A stretch of DNA of 64,000 bases. Source: Candidatus Gemmiger stercorigallinarum (lineage in GTDB: Bacteria > Bacillota > Clostridia > Oscillospirales > Ruminococcaceae). Positions within the stretch are counted from its first letter, which is position 1; each line of letters opens with the position of its first letter. This document shows positions 16,838 through 25,139 of this stretch, in pieces. Below the pieces are notes generated by a model. That model searched no databases. It worked only from the letters and a program-made list of their open reading frames with translations, and was not told the DNA's origin. The position numbers and the translations under genes were made by a program. Where the stretch lies: contig DWWX01000018.1 in assembly GCA_019119495.1 (NCBI GenBank), positions 43,018 through 107,017 of the forward strand. The letters run 5' to 3'.

Positions 16838-19303
16838 TTGCCACAGGACAAAACAAAATTTGCCATCCCGCGCCCCGGCCGGCCCAAAGCCCCGGCCGAC
16901 CCGCCGCTGCCGGTGGAAAACCCCGACCCGGATACCGGCCTGACCGCCGCCCAGGCCGCCCGCCGCATGGAAGCCGGGCTGGACAACCGCGAAGTCGCCA
17001 GCCCCACCAAGACCACCTGGCAGATCGTGCGGGAAAACACCTTTACCTTTTTCAACCTGGTGTTTGTGGTGCTGGCCGCGCTGCTGTGGTCGGTGGGCAG
17101 CTTTGCCAACATGGGGTTCCTGATCGTGGCGGTGTGCAACACCGTCATCGGCATCGTGCAGCAGCTGCGCTCCAAACACGCGGTGGACAAGCTGACGCTG
17201 GTGGCCGCCCACAAGGTGCGCTGCCTGCGGGACGGCAACCTGCTGGAGCTGCCCGCCAGCCAGCTGGTGCGGGACGATATTGTGGAATTTTCCGCCGGCG
17301 AGCAGATCTGCGCCGACGCGGTGGTGCGCGCCGGCAGCGCCCAGGCCAACGAGGCCCTGGTCACCGGCGAGGCCGAGCCGGTGGCCAAGCAGCCGGGGGA
17401 CGGGCTGCGCTCCGGCAGCTTTCTGACCTCCGGCCGGGTGCGCGCCCAGCTGACGCGGGTGGGCGCGGATTCCTACGCCAACCGGCTGATGACCGAGGCC
17501 AAAACCGACGTCAAGCTGGCCAAAAGCGAGATGATGCTCTCGCTGGACAAGCTGATCCGCGCCATCGGCCTTTTGCTGATCCCCTTTGGCATCCTGCTGT
17601 TTTTGCAGCAGTACGACGTGCTGGAGCTGTCGCTGCGGGACTCGGTGGAGGCCACGGTGGCGGCGCTGATCGGCATGATCCCGGAAGGGCTTTACCTTTT
17701 GACCAGCGTGGCGCTGGCGGTCAGCATGCTGCGGCTTGCCAGCCGCCGGGTGCTGGCCCAGGACATGAACTGCATCGAAACGCTGGCCCGCGTGGACGTG
17801 CTGTGCGTGGACAAGACCGGCACCATCACCGAGGCCGAGATGGAAGCCGGCGACCCGGTGCCGCTGGACGAGGCCGCCTGGCCGCCCCAGGCGGTGGACG
17901 AGGCGCTGCGGGCCTTTTATGCCGGCACCGAGCCGGAAAACGACACCGCCCGCGCCATGTGCCGCCGGTTTGGCGGCGGCAGCGACTGGCTGGCCCAAAG
18001 CCGCGTTCCCTTTGACTCGGCCTACAAGTGGAGCGCCGCCGCCTTTGCCGGCCACGGCAGCTTTGTCATCGGCGCGCCGGAGTTTGTGGCCGGCCCCCGC
18101 TATGCCGAGCTGGCCCCCCGCGTGGAGCCCTGGCTTGCCAAGGGCTACCGGGTGCTGCTGCTGGCCGCCTGCCCGGAACTGCCCGACCCCAAAGCGGGGC
18201 TGGACCCCCTCAGACTGACCTTTGCGGCGCTGGTGCCGGTGTCCAACCGCATCCGGCCCGAAGCCCCCAGGACCTTCCGCTACTTTGCCCAGCAGGGGGT
18301 GGCCATCCGGGTCATCTCCGGCGACAACCCGCTGGCCGTCAGCGAGGTGGCCCGCCAGGCCGGCGTGCAGGGGGCCGAGCAGTATGTGGACGCCTCGACG
18401 CTGCGCACCGACGAGCAGCTGGCCGCCGCGGCCGAAAAGTACACCGTGTTCGGCCGGGTGACGCCGGGGCAGAAACGCAAGCTGATCCGCGCCATGCAGG
18501 ACGCCGGCCACACCGTTGCCATGACCGGCGACGGCGTCAACGACGTGTTGGCGCTGAAGGACGCCGACTGCGGCATCGCCATGGCGTCGGGCGCCCAGGC
18601 CGCCAGCCAGGTGGCCCAGCTGGTGCTGATGGACTCCGACTTTTCCGGCCTGCCCGCCGTGGTGGCGGAGGGCCGCCGGGTCATCAACAACATCCAGCGG
18701 TCGGCGTCGCTGTTTCTGGTCAAGAACATCTTCTCGTTTTTGCTCAGCCTGGTCACGCTGTTTGTGGCCATGCCCTACCCGCTGCTGCCCCTGCAGCTGA
18801 CGCTGATCTCGGCCACCACCATCGGCATCCCGTCCTTTGTGCTGGCGCTGGAACCCAACCACGAACGCATCCAGGGGCATTTCCTGCGCAACGTGCTGCG
18901 CAAGGCGCTGCCCGGCGGCCTGACCGACTTTGTACTGCTTTTGGGCGTGCAGCTGTTCGCCTATGTGTTCCAGCTGGAAAATGCCGAGCTTTCCACCATC
19001 TGCACCTTTGTGCTGTTTGCGGTGGGGCTGGCGGTGCTGTGGCGGGTGTGCAAGCCCTTTACGCCGCTGCACAGCGCGCTGTGGGGCGGCATGCTGGTGC
19101 TGGGCCTGGCCGCGGCCGCGGTGTTTGCGCCGCTGCTGGAACTGGTCCGCCTGGACGCCCAGGGCACGCTGGTGCTGGCGGTGTTCGTGATCCTGGTGGT
19201 GCCGACGATGAACGCCGCCCAGTACCTGGTGGAACACGGCATCGCGCTGTGGAACCGTCTGACCGGCCACCGCCCCGGCACCGACGACGACCTGCTGTTC
19301 TAA
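16838..19303 (+). CDS. Cation-translocating P-type ATPase
   Basis: 821 residues, using a TTG start at 16838 behind GAGGTG; no better in-frame start is visible. The core motifs are in order: the A-domain TGE loop (ALVTGEAEP, about 170), PEGL in the fourth helix (about 284), the phosphorylation site DKTGT (about 325) and the hinge GDGVND (about 565), with a C-terminal membrane block. PEGL rather than CPC rules out the heavy-metal P1B group and points to a P2-like Ca/Mg-type pump. The ion cannot be fixed. The soluble N-domain is shorter than in classical SERCA-type pumps. Confidence 0.92.
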   Translation: MPQDKTKFAIPRPGRPKAPADPPLPVENPDPDTGLTAAQAARRMEAGLDNREVASPTKTTWQIVRENTFTFFNLVFVVLAALLWSVGSFANMGFLIVAVCNTVIGIVQQLRSKHAVDKLTLVAAHKVRCLRDGNLLELPASQLVRDDIVEFSAGEQICADAVVRAGSAQANEALVTGEAEPVAKQPGDGLRSGSFLTSGRVRAQLTRVGADSYANRLMTEAKTDVKLAKSEMMLSLDKLIRAIGLLLIPFGILLFLQQYDVLELSLRDSVEATVAALIGMIPEGLYLLTSVALAVSMLRLASRRVLAQDMNCIETLARVDVLCVDKTGTITEAEMEAGDPVPLDEAAWPPQAVDEALRAFYAGTEPENDTARAMCRRFGGGSDWLAQSRVPFDSAYKWSAAAFAGHGSFVIGAPEFVAGPRYAELAPRVEPWLAKGYRVLLLAACPELPDPKAGLDPLRLTFAALVPVSNRIRPEAPRTFRYFAQQGVAIRVISGDNPLAVSEVARQAGVQGAEQYVDASTLRTDEQLAAAAEKYTVFGRVTPGQKRKLIRAMQDAGHTVAMTGDGVNDVLALKDADCGIAMASGAQAASQVAQLVLMDSDFSGLPAVVAEGRRVINNIQRSASLFLVKNIFSFLLSLVTLFVAMPYPLLPLQLTLISATTIGIPSFVLALEPNHERIQGHFLRNVLRKALPGGLTDFVLLLGVQLFAYVFQLENAELSTICTFVLFAVGLAVLWRVCKPFTPLHSALWGGMLVLGLAAAAVFAPLLELVRLDAQGTLVLAVFVILVVPTMNAAQYLVEHGIALWNRLTGHRPGTDDDLLF

Positions 19304-19361
19304 CGCCTGCCCGCCGCGGCCGCCCGGCAGCGCCGTGCAAACCGGCAGGACCCGACATAAA

Positions 19362-19412
19362 AAACGCCGCCGCAGGGCGGGGGAGGAGCTCCCCGCGCCC
19401 TGCGGCGGCGTT
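19362..19412. terminator. Bidirectional terminator
   Basis: The inverted repeat AACGCCGCCGCAGGGCG / CGCCCTGCGGCGGCGTT has A/T runs on both sides and lies between convergent genes (the ATPase and the dnaC-like gene). Confidence 0.88.
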
Positions 19413-19435
19413 TTGCGGCAAAATGTGGCGGCGGC

Positions 19436-20404
19436 TTATTGCAGCCGCTGGTCGGTGCCGAAAAACTTGAACATCCGGCAGTTGCCCAGCATGCGGCTGG
19501 CGACCTTTTCGGTGTAGCGGGCCTCGAACACCGCCTGGTCCACGATGTTGGTGGTGTAGACGGTGGGCCGGCGGCAGAGCATGCGGGTGTTGATCAGCTC
19601 ATACAGCATGCTGACGGCCAGCGGGGTCATGAACTCGGTGCCCAGGTCGTCCAAGATCAGCAGGTCGGCCTCCTTGCAGGCGGACAGCCAGTCATCGTCG
19701 CTGTCCCGGTCAAAGTGTTCCCGGCTCAGCTGGGCGGCCAGCGCGGCGGAGCTGGTGTACAGCACGTCGTACCCTTTGTTCAGCACCGCGTCGGCCACCG
19801 CCAGCGCCAGGTGGGTCTTGCCCAGGCCGGCGCTGCCCATAAACAGCAGGTTGGGGCTTTTGGGGCTGAAATTCTCGGCCCATTTGCGGCAGAAGGCCAG
19901 GATCTTGGCCATGTAGTCCCGCACCGGGCCGCCCAGGTCGGGGTCAGGCTCGGCGGGGTAGCGGTCAATGTCAAAGGAGTCAAAGCTGCACAGCGCCAGC
20001 GGCGATGCGGAGTTGATCTCCTCCCGGCGCAGGGTGCGGGCCAGGTCGGCCACGCACTGGCAGGGCCTGCCGTTTGCCACGCCGGTGTCCCTGCACAGCG
20101 GGCAGGTATAGCGGGGCTCAAACTCGGCGGGGTCGTACCCGGCGGCGCGGATCACATCCCCCACGTCCCGGCCGGCCTGCTCAAAGGCGCGCTGGGCCGC
20201 CGCCCGCTTGGTGATGTCCGCCCCCTGGGCCGACGCCATCAGGTAGGCCGCGCCCAGCCGGGTGCGGCGGGCCTCCGCCTGCTCGATCTCCGGGTGGCGG
20301 CGGACAGCCTCGCGGCGGGCGGCCTCGGCGCGGGTCACCGCCCGCTGGCGGCGGGCGGCCACCTCCCGCTGGGCGGCGCGGAACAGTTCGTCGCGGGTGC
20401 GCAT
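19436..20404 (-). CDS. DnaC/DnaI-like helicase loader ATPase
   Basis: 322 residues. An Arg/Ala-rich N-terminal helical region (about 1-90) leads to a Cys cluster (CPLCRDTG...CQC, about 100-118), probably zinc-binding as in DnaI. The AAA+ domain follows, with Walker A GSAGLGKTH (about 190) and Walker B LLILDDLGTE (about 250). It should load the replicative helicase at oriC or during restart. It starts 3 bases after the DnaD-domain gene, forming the usual Firmicutes primosome pair. Confidence 0.92.
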   Translation of the reverse strand: MRTRDELFRAAQREVAARRQRAVTRAEAARREAVRRHPEIEQAEARRTRLGAAYLMASAQGADITKRAAAQRAFEQAGRDVGDVIRAAGYDPAEFEPRYTCPLCRDTGVANGRPCQCVADLARTLRREEINSASPLALCSFDSFDIDRYPAEPDPDLGGPVRDYMAKILAFCRKWAENFSPKSPNLLFMGSAGLGKTHLALAVADAVLNKGYDVLYTSSAALAAQLSREHFDRDSDDDWLSACKEADLLILDDLGTEFMTPLAVSMLYELINTRMLCRRPTVYTTNIVDQAVFEARYTEKVASRMLGNCRMFKFFGTDQRLQ

Positions 20405-20407
20405 GGC

Positions 20408-21319
20408 TTATTCCTCCGTTTCGTCGTCAAATACCGCGTTCCAGTTGCGGTTGAACAGGTCCCTGGCGGGCTGCTTGGCCGGCTGCCTGCCGGTGGCCAG
20501 GATGTTGGCGGGGGACAAAGCCCCCTTGCCCCGCACCGCCTTGACGTTGGTCAGCCCCTGGCTGCGCCAGCTGCGCAGGATGCCGTCCACATACCGCACG
20601 GTGCGGTGGGCGTCGGCTCGCAGCAGGGCTTCCTCGATCATGTCGGCGCCGAAATGCCATTCCTCGTGCCAGCGGGCGATGGCGCGGCACTCCCACCGGG
20701 TCAGCGTCTGCGGCTCGACGCCGAACAGCTTGGCTGCCTCGGCGCACCATTCCTCCCGCTGCTTGACCTGGCGCAGATACCGCTCGGCGTCCTCGCCGGT
20801 CTCGACGCCGGCTTCCCGCCAGCGGCCCAGCTCCCGGCTGACGGCGCCCACCGTCCGGCGGCCCTGGCGGGCCACCTCGGCGCAGCACAGCAGCAGCACG
20901 TCGGGCTGCCAGCCCTCGTTCAGGTACAGCCCCACCAGCCGCTGCAGGTCGCTGCGGCCCAGCGCCTTGCCAAAGGCGGTCTGGGCTTCCTCGCACAGCA
21001 CCGCCACATACGGGTCGTTGATGGCCGCCAGGTCGATCTCGGCGGCGGGCTTCTGCTCCGGCGCAGCGGCGGCGGGCGCGCCCCGGTCCGGCTCCAGCAG
21101 CCCCGCGCCCGACCAGTACTGCAGCGCCCGGTTGGCTGCCTCGATGCTCTTTAAGCCCAGGTCGCGGGCGATGGTGCGGGGGTCGGTGCAGTTTTTGTCC
21201 AGCACATACAGCGCCACCCGCACGGTGTCCCCGTCCACCCGCGGCAGATGGGAAAAAATCAGCCTGGGCACCGCCACGGTGTCGCCGCCCAGGGCTGCCA
21301 GTTTGTAAATGGTTGCCAC
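20408..21319 (-). CDS. DnaD-domain primosomal protein
   Basis: 303 residues from the GTG at 21319, selected because AGGAGG lies directly upstream; the longer frame to 21445 lacks a site and runs through the promoter. The N-terminal winged-helix region (about 5-85) recognises DNA. Two DnaD/DnaB_2 helical repeats follow (about 110-185 and 195-280, the second with a YVDGILRSW motif). The role is replication initiation and restart together with the adjacent DnaC-like loader. Confidence 0.9.
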   Translation of the reverse strand: MATIYKLAALGGDTVAVPRLIFSHLPRVDGDTVRVALYVLDKNCTDPRTIARDLGLKSIEAANRALQYWSGAGLLEPDRGAPAAAAPEQKPAAEIDLAAINDPYVAVLCEEAQTAFGKALGRSDLQRLVGLYLNEGWQPDVLLLCCAEVARQGRRTVGAVSRELGRWREAGVETGEDAERYLRQVKQREEWCAEAAKLFGVEPQTLTRWECRAIARWHEEWHFGADMIEEALLRADAHRTVRYVDGILRSWRSQGLTNVKAVRGKGALSPANILATGRQPAKQPARDLFNRNWNAVFDDETEE

Positions 21320-21394
21320 GATATCCTCCTGCCAATGCGGCGCTGCCGGCCGGTCCGGCACGGCGGCCGCCGCCTTCGCTTTGCTTGCATCCTC

Positions 21395-21403
21395 ATTATA
21401 CCA
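21395..21403 (-). promoter_or_regulatory. Extended -10 promoter for dnaD-dnaC
   Basis: On the minus strand TGGTATAAT gives an extended -10 (TG-N-TATAAT) with no good -35 at 17 bp. It lies about 75 bp before the GTG start. Confidence 0.55.
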
Positions 21404-21526
21404 CACAAAGCCCCCGGCGGGGAACCCGCCCCAGCACAAAACCACGCGGCCGCCGCCCGCCGGGGCAGGGCGCTGCCCGGCGGCACGGCCTGCCGCGTGG
21501 TTTTTGAGAAACGATGCGGGGCGGCC

Positions 21527-22444
21527 TCAGCCTTCCACCTTGCGGGCGCAGACCACAAAGCGGCCGTCGCCCACCGAGTATTCGCAGGTGGAAAGGGTCA
21601 GCAGCTGGTCGCCGTACACCGGCGTGATGCCGGAGTCCACCGTGCTGCGGGACTTGACCTGGCTGATAAAATCATTGAAGTGCTGCTCGTCCATGTCGAT
21701 GTAGTAGGATTGGTTGTATGGAAACTCGGTGCTGGCGGTGTCGATGCCGATGGGGAAGGCCGCAAACACCTCGTAGCTGCCGTCGCCGTACAGCGTGTCA
21801 AACTGGATAAGCGGGTGCTCGTCGTAGTAGCTGGCCTCCTTGTAGCCGGTCAGGCTGCCAAAGACGGTGCCGGTCTTCATGTTGTGGCCGTAGATGATCA
21901 GGTTGCTGCTCTGGCCGTCGGCGCCCAAGGTGCAGTCCTCGTCCAGGTAGGGGGTGCCGTAGTTGTCGTACTCGCCGTTAAAGTCCCGGCGCAGGTAATA
22001 GTCGGTGCGGTCGGTGCCGGTCTGCATCACGGGGTAGTCCAAGTTGGTGCCCTCAATGCTGATCCAGCCGATAAAGTCGGCGTTGCGCTCCAGCAGGCGG
22101 GCAAACTTGGCGGAGTTGTCCTCGGCGGCGTCGCTCTCGCCGGTGGCGGCGGTGTCGTCGATCAGGCTGGAAAGCTCAGCCATATCGCTTTCCAGCTGCC
22201 GGTCGTCCAGGTAGCGTTTCAGCAGCATCCCGCCGCTGACCAAAAAGATCAGCGCAAAGATGATGATGGCCACGGTGTACAAAATGTCGCTGCCGCTGTG
22301 CTTTTTGCGGCCTTTGCGGCGGCCCTTTTTTTGGTATTCGGTGTCATGGTCCTGGTCATAGAACATGCGCTCGCCCTCGCTGAACAGGGGGGCGGCCTCC
22401 TGCTCTCTGGCTGCGGAACGTCTGCGCGGATCTCTTTCCGCCAT
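21527..22444 (-). CDS. srtB: Class B sortase
   Basis: 305 residues. A long cytoplasmic N-terminus (Lys/Arg-rich, about 1-50) precedes one membrane helix (about 54-76) and the extracellular catalytic domain. The catalytic His is in IIYGHNM, the Cys in LSTCEYS and the Arg in FVVCAR. It joins LPxTG/NPxTN-type surface proteins to peptidoglycan or polymerises them. No substrate with a clear sorting signal is adjacent, so the substrates lie elsewhere. It has its own promoter. Confidence 0.93.
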   Translation of the reverse strand: MAERDPRRRSAAREQEAAPLFSEGERMFYDQDHDTEYQKKGRRKGRKKHSGSDILYTVAIIIFALIFLVSGGMLLKRYLDDRQLESDMAELSSLIDDTAATGESDAAEDNSAKFARLLERNADFIGWISIEGTNLDYPVMQTGTDRTDYYLRRDFNGEYDNYGTPYLDEDCTLGADGQSSNLIIYGHNMKTGTVFGSLTGYKEASYYDEHPLIQFDTLYGDGSYEVFAAFPIGIDTASTEFPYNQSYYIDMDEQHFNDFISQVKSRSTVDSGITPVYGDQLLTLSTCEYSVGDGRFVVCARKVEG

Positions 22445-22585
22445 AGGTGTTTCCCTCCCTGACGGCAGGCGGCGGCCCGCCGTGCAGTATTTTTCTTGTC
22501 ATAAGGATGGCCGGGTTTGTCAAAAACCGCCGCGGCCGCGTCGGGCAGGCGCCCTGCCGGCGGCTGTGCGGCTTTATACTACACT

Positions 22586-22614
22586 ATATTACTCTATACC
22601 GGCCAGGATTGCAA
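22586..22614 (-). promoter_or_regulatory. Promoter for sortase
   Basis: On the minus strand TTGCAA, 17 bp, TAATAT, in the 316-bp divergent gap 22445-22760. Apart from this and the promoter at 22682-22710 I see nothing else in that gap. Confidence 0.6.
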
Positions 22615-22681
22615 GATGGAGAGTGTCCGGCAGGGGGGGCGCGGGGACCGGGCGGCGGAGAAAAGCGCGCCCGTCCGCCCC

Positions 22682-22710
22682 TTGCGGCCGGCGGCAGAAT
22701 ATGGTACAGT
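22682..22710 (+). promoter_or_regulatory. Promoter for methyltransferase gene
   Basis: TTGCGG, 17 bp, TACAGT, about 50 bp ahead of the ATG at 22761. Confidence 0.5.
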
Positions 22711-22760
22711 AGCAGCCGGAATATCCCCCGCAGACCGGGGGAAGGAAAGGCGGCGCAAAG

Positions 22761-23495
22761 ATGGCTGATATTTACGATGATCCCACATTTTTTGAACAGT
22801 ACGCGCAGATGCCCCGCAGCCGGGGCGGGCTGGCTGCGGCGGGCGAGTGGCACCAGCTGCGGCCGCTGTTCCCGCCGCTGGCCGGCAAGGCGGTGCTGGA
22901 CCTGGGCTGCGGCTACGGCTGGCACTGCAAATATGCCGCCGACCAGGGCGCGGCGCGGGTGCTGGGCATTGACGTCAGCGAGAAAATGCTGGCCGAGGCC
23001 ACCCGCCGCAACGCCTGCCCGGCGGTGGAATACCGCCGCTGCGGCCTAGAGGAGTACGAATATCCGGCCGCCGCCTGGGACTGCGTGGTGTCCAACCTGG
23101 CGCTGCACTACATCGCTGACCTGGACAGCGTTTACCGGAAGGTGTACCGCACGCTGAGACCAGGCGGGACCTTTTTGTTCAACATCGAGCACCCGGTGTT
23201 CACCGCCGGCGTGGGGCAGGACTGGCTGTATGCCCCCGACGGCCGCCCGCTGTGCTGGCCGGTGGACGACTATTACCGGCCCGGCCCGCGCAAAACGCGG
23301 TTTTTGGGCTGCGAGGTGGAAAAGCAGCACCACACCCTGACCCAGATCCTGATGGGGCTGCTGGACGCGGGCTTTGCGCTGCGGGCGGTGGTGGAGGCTG
23401 AGCCGCCCGCCGAGATGCTGGACCTGCCCGGCATGCGCGACGAGCTGCGCCGCCCCATGATGCTGCTGGTCAAGGCGGTCCGGCCGGCGGGATGA
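22761..23495 (+). CDS. Class I SAM-dependent methyltransferase
   Basis: 244 residues. Motif I (LDLGCGYGWH, about residues 48-57), the acidic end of strand 2 (GIDVSEKM) and a Methyltransf_11-like core are clear, followed by a C-terminal lid (about 150-240). This is the SmtA/UbiE-like small-molecule methyltransferase type; the substrate is unknown. It is transcribed alone, with a structured intergenic region downstream. Confidence 0.88.
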   Translation: MADIYDDPTFFEQYAQMPRSRGGLAAAGEWHQLRPLFPPLAGKAVLDLGCGYGWHCKYAADQGAARVLGIDVSEKMLAEATRRNACPAVEYRRCGLEEYEYPAAAWDCVVSNLALHYIADLDSVYRKVYRTLRPGGTFLFNIEHPVFTAGVGQDWLYAPDGRPLCWPVDDYYRPGPRKTRFLGCEVEKQHHTLTQILMGLLDAGFALRAVVEAEPPAEMLDLPGMRDELRRPMMLLVKAVRPAG

Positions 23496-23556
23496 CCCGC
23501 CGCGCGGTTTGGCAGAGTGCGCACAAGATAACTTTGCCGCAAAATCGAACCCAAAC

Positions 23557-23637
23557 AGGCCGTTGGCTGCGTTGCCGCCGCTTGGCGTCCACAAAGGACG
23601 CCGGCGTTCCGGCGCCTTGCCGCCGGCCTGTTTTTGC
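23557..23637 (+). terminator. Long structured terminator-like hairpin
   Basis: AAACAGGCCG pairs with CGGCCTGTTT at the outer ends, with an inner GGCGTCC-ACAAA-GGACGCC stem and a following TTTTTGCG. It is unusually long for a simple terminator; a second hairpin (TTTTGCCGC/GCGGCAAAA, about 23653-23680) follows. Confidence 0.55.
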
Positions 23638-23708
23638 GTTTTATTTCGGTGCTTCGCAGTTTTGCCGCTTGCGCGGCAAAACCAAAGCCTCCCTGCGCTA
23701 ACTCCGCT

Positions 23709-23737
23709 TTGCAAAACCGTCCTTTCCCCGATATAAT
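23709..23737 (+). promoter_or_regulatory. Promoter for DUF3810 gene
   Basis: TTGCAA, 17 bp, TATAAT, about 46 bp before the start at 23784. Confidence 0.75.
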
Positions 23738-23783
23738 AAAGGCGTACCGCCCTGCCGTCCGCCATATGGGAAGGAGAACGCCC

Positions 23784-24917
23784 ATGCCTGCCAAAACCGC
23801 CGCCCGCCTGCCCCAAACCCTTGCCGCCGGCCTGCGCCGCCACCGCGCCGCGCTGGTCCTGCTGGCGCTGGCACTGCTGGGGCTGTGCCTGTTTTGGGCT
23901 GCGCGGGGCAGCCGCGCATGGATGGACGCCTGGCTGAGGAATGTCTCGATGCCCTTCAAGCGGGCGGTGTCGGCGGCGGTGGACCCGCTGCCCTTCTCGG
24001 CCTGCGAGGCCGCGGCCACCCTGGCCGTTTTGGCGGCGGTGGTGCTGCTGGTGCGGGCGGTGGTGCTGGCGGTACGGGGCGTCCGCAACCGGCTGGGCAC
24101 CTGGCTGCTGCATTTTGCCACGCTGGCCGCCTGGATCTACCTGCTGGTCTGCGCCTTTTGGGGCACCCAGTATTACGGCGCGACCTTTGCCGAACAGGCC
24201 GGCATGACCGCCGCGCCGGTGTCGGCGCAGGAGCTGGAAACGGTGGCCGCCTACTTTGCGGCCCGGGCCAACGCCGCGGCGGACAGTGTGCCGCGGGATG
24301 CGGACGGCCTGTTTGCCGCCGGCACGGCGGAGATCCTGGACGCCAGCGCCGGCATCTACGACGCCATGGCGGAAGAATACCCCTTCCTGGCCGGGCCGGA
24401 GCGCCGCCCCAAGCCGGCCTTCTACTCCAAATTGATGAGCGCCTTCGGGTTTACCGGCTACCTCTGCCCGCTGTTCGGCGAAAGCACCCTCAACGTGGAC
24501 TGCCCGGCGGTGTTTTTGCCGGTGACCGTCGCCCACGAGTTCGCCCACCAGCGGGGCGTGGCCGCCGAGCAGGAGGCCAACTTTTGCGGCATCTACGCCG
24601 CCGTTACCAGCGGCGACCCGGTGTACGCCTATTCCGGCTGGCTGTACGGCTACCTGCACCTGTCCAACGCGCTGTACAGCGTCAGCCCCGACCGCGCCAA
24701 CGCCCTGATGGCGGACCTCTGCCCCGAAGCCCTGGCCGACCTGGCGGACAACGACGCCTACTGGGCAAGCTGGGAGGGCCCCGCGGAGCAGGTGGGCAGC
24801 GCGGTGTACGAGGGCTTTCTGCAAAGTTACGACCAGGAACTGGGCATGCGCAGCTACGGCGCCTGCGTGGACCTGCTGGTAGAAAAATACCTGCCGCTGG
24901 CACAGCAGGGCGCGTAA
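23784..24917 (+). CDS. DUF3810 putative membrane zinc metalloprotease
   Basis: 377 residues from the ATG at 23784 (AAGGAG upstream); the longer frame overlaps the promoter. Three N-terminal membrane helices (about 20-130) precede a domain containing HEFAHQRG (about 252), an HExxH-like zinc signature, with a downstream EQEANF that could supply the third ligand. This matches the DUF3810 family. Proteolytic activity is inferred from the motif only. Confidence 0.85.
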   Translation: MPAKTAARLPQTLAAGLRRHRAALVLLALALLGLCLFWAARGSRAWMDAWLRNVSMPFKRAVSAAVDPLPFSACEAAATLAVLAAVVLLVRAVVLAVRGVRNRLGTWLLHFATLAAWIYLLVCAFWGTQYYGATFAEQAGMTAAPVSAQELETVAAYFAARANAAADSVPRDADGLFAAGTAEILDASAGIYDAMAEEYPFLAGPERRPKPAFYSKLMSAFGFTGYLCPLFGESTLNVDCPAVFLPVTVAHEFAHQRGVAAEQEANFCGIYAAVTSGDPVYAYSGWLYGYLHLSNALYSVSPDRANALMADLCPEALADLADNDAYWASWEGPAEQVGSAVYEGFLQSYDQELGMRSYGACVDLLVEKYLPLAQQGA

Positions 24918-25036
24918 GCCGGCGGCCTCCGCGCCGGTTGTGGCCGGTGCGGGCAGGCTCCACAAGATGTGGAAAATACGGCGGCGGAAAAATCGCTGCA
25001 CCGATAGAATTTACATATTTTTCCGCCCGTCTGCCC

Positions 25037-25065
25037 TTGCGCGGCGGCGTGCGGGGGTATATAAT
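25037..25065 (+). promoter_or_regulatory. Promoter for GH25 muramidase gene
   Basis: TTGCGC, 17 bp, TATAAT, about 75 bp ahead of the ATG at 25140. Confidence 0.7.
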
Positions 25066-25139
25066 AACAAATATATCGGCAAATTTTCGTTTTGGCAGGG
25101 ACCCGGCCCGCCGGGCCGGCAGGAGAAATCAGGGAAGTT

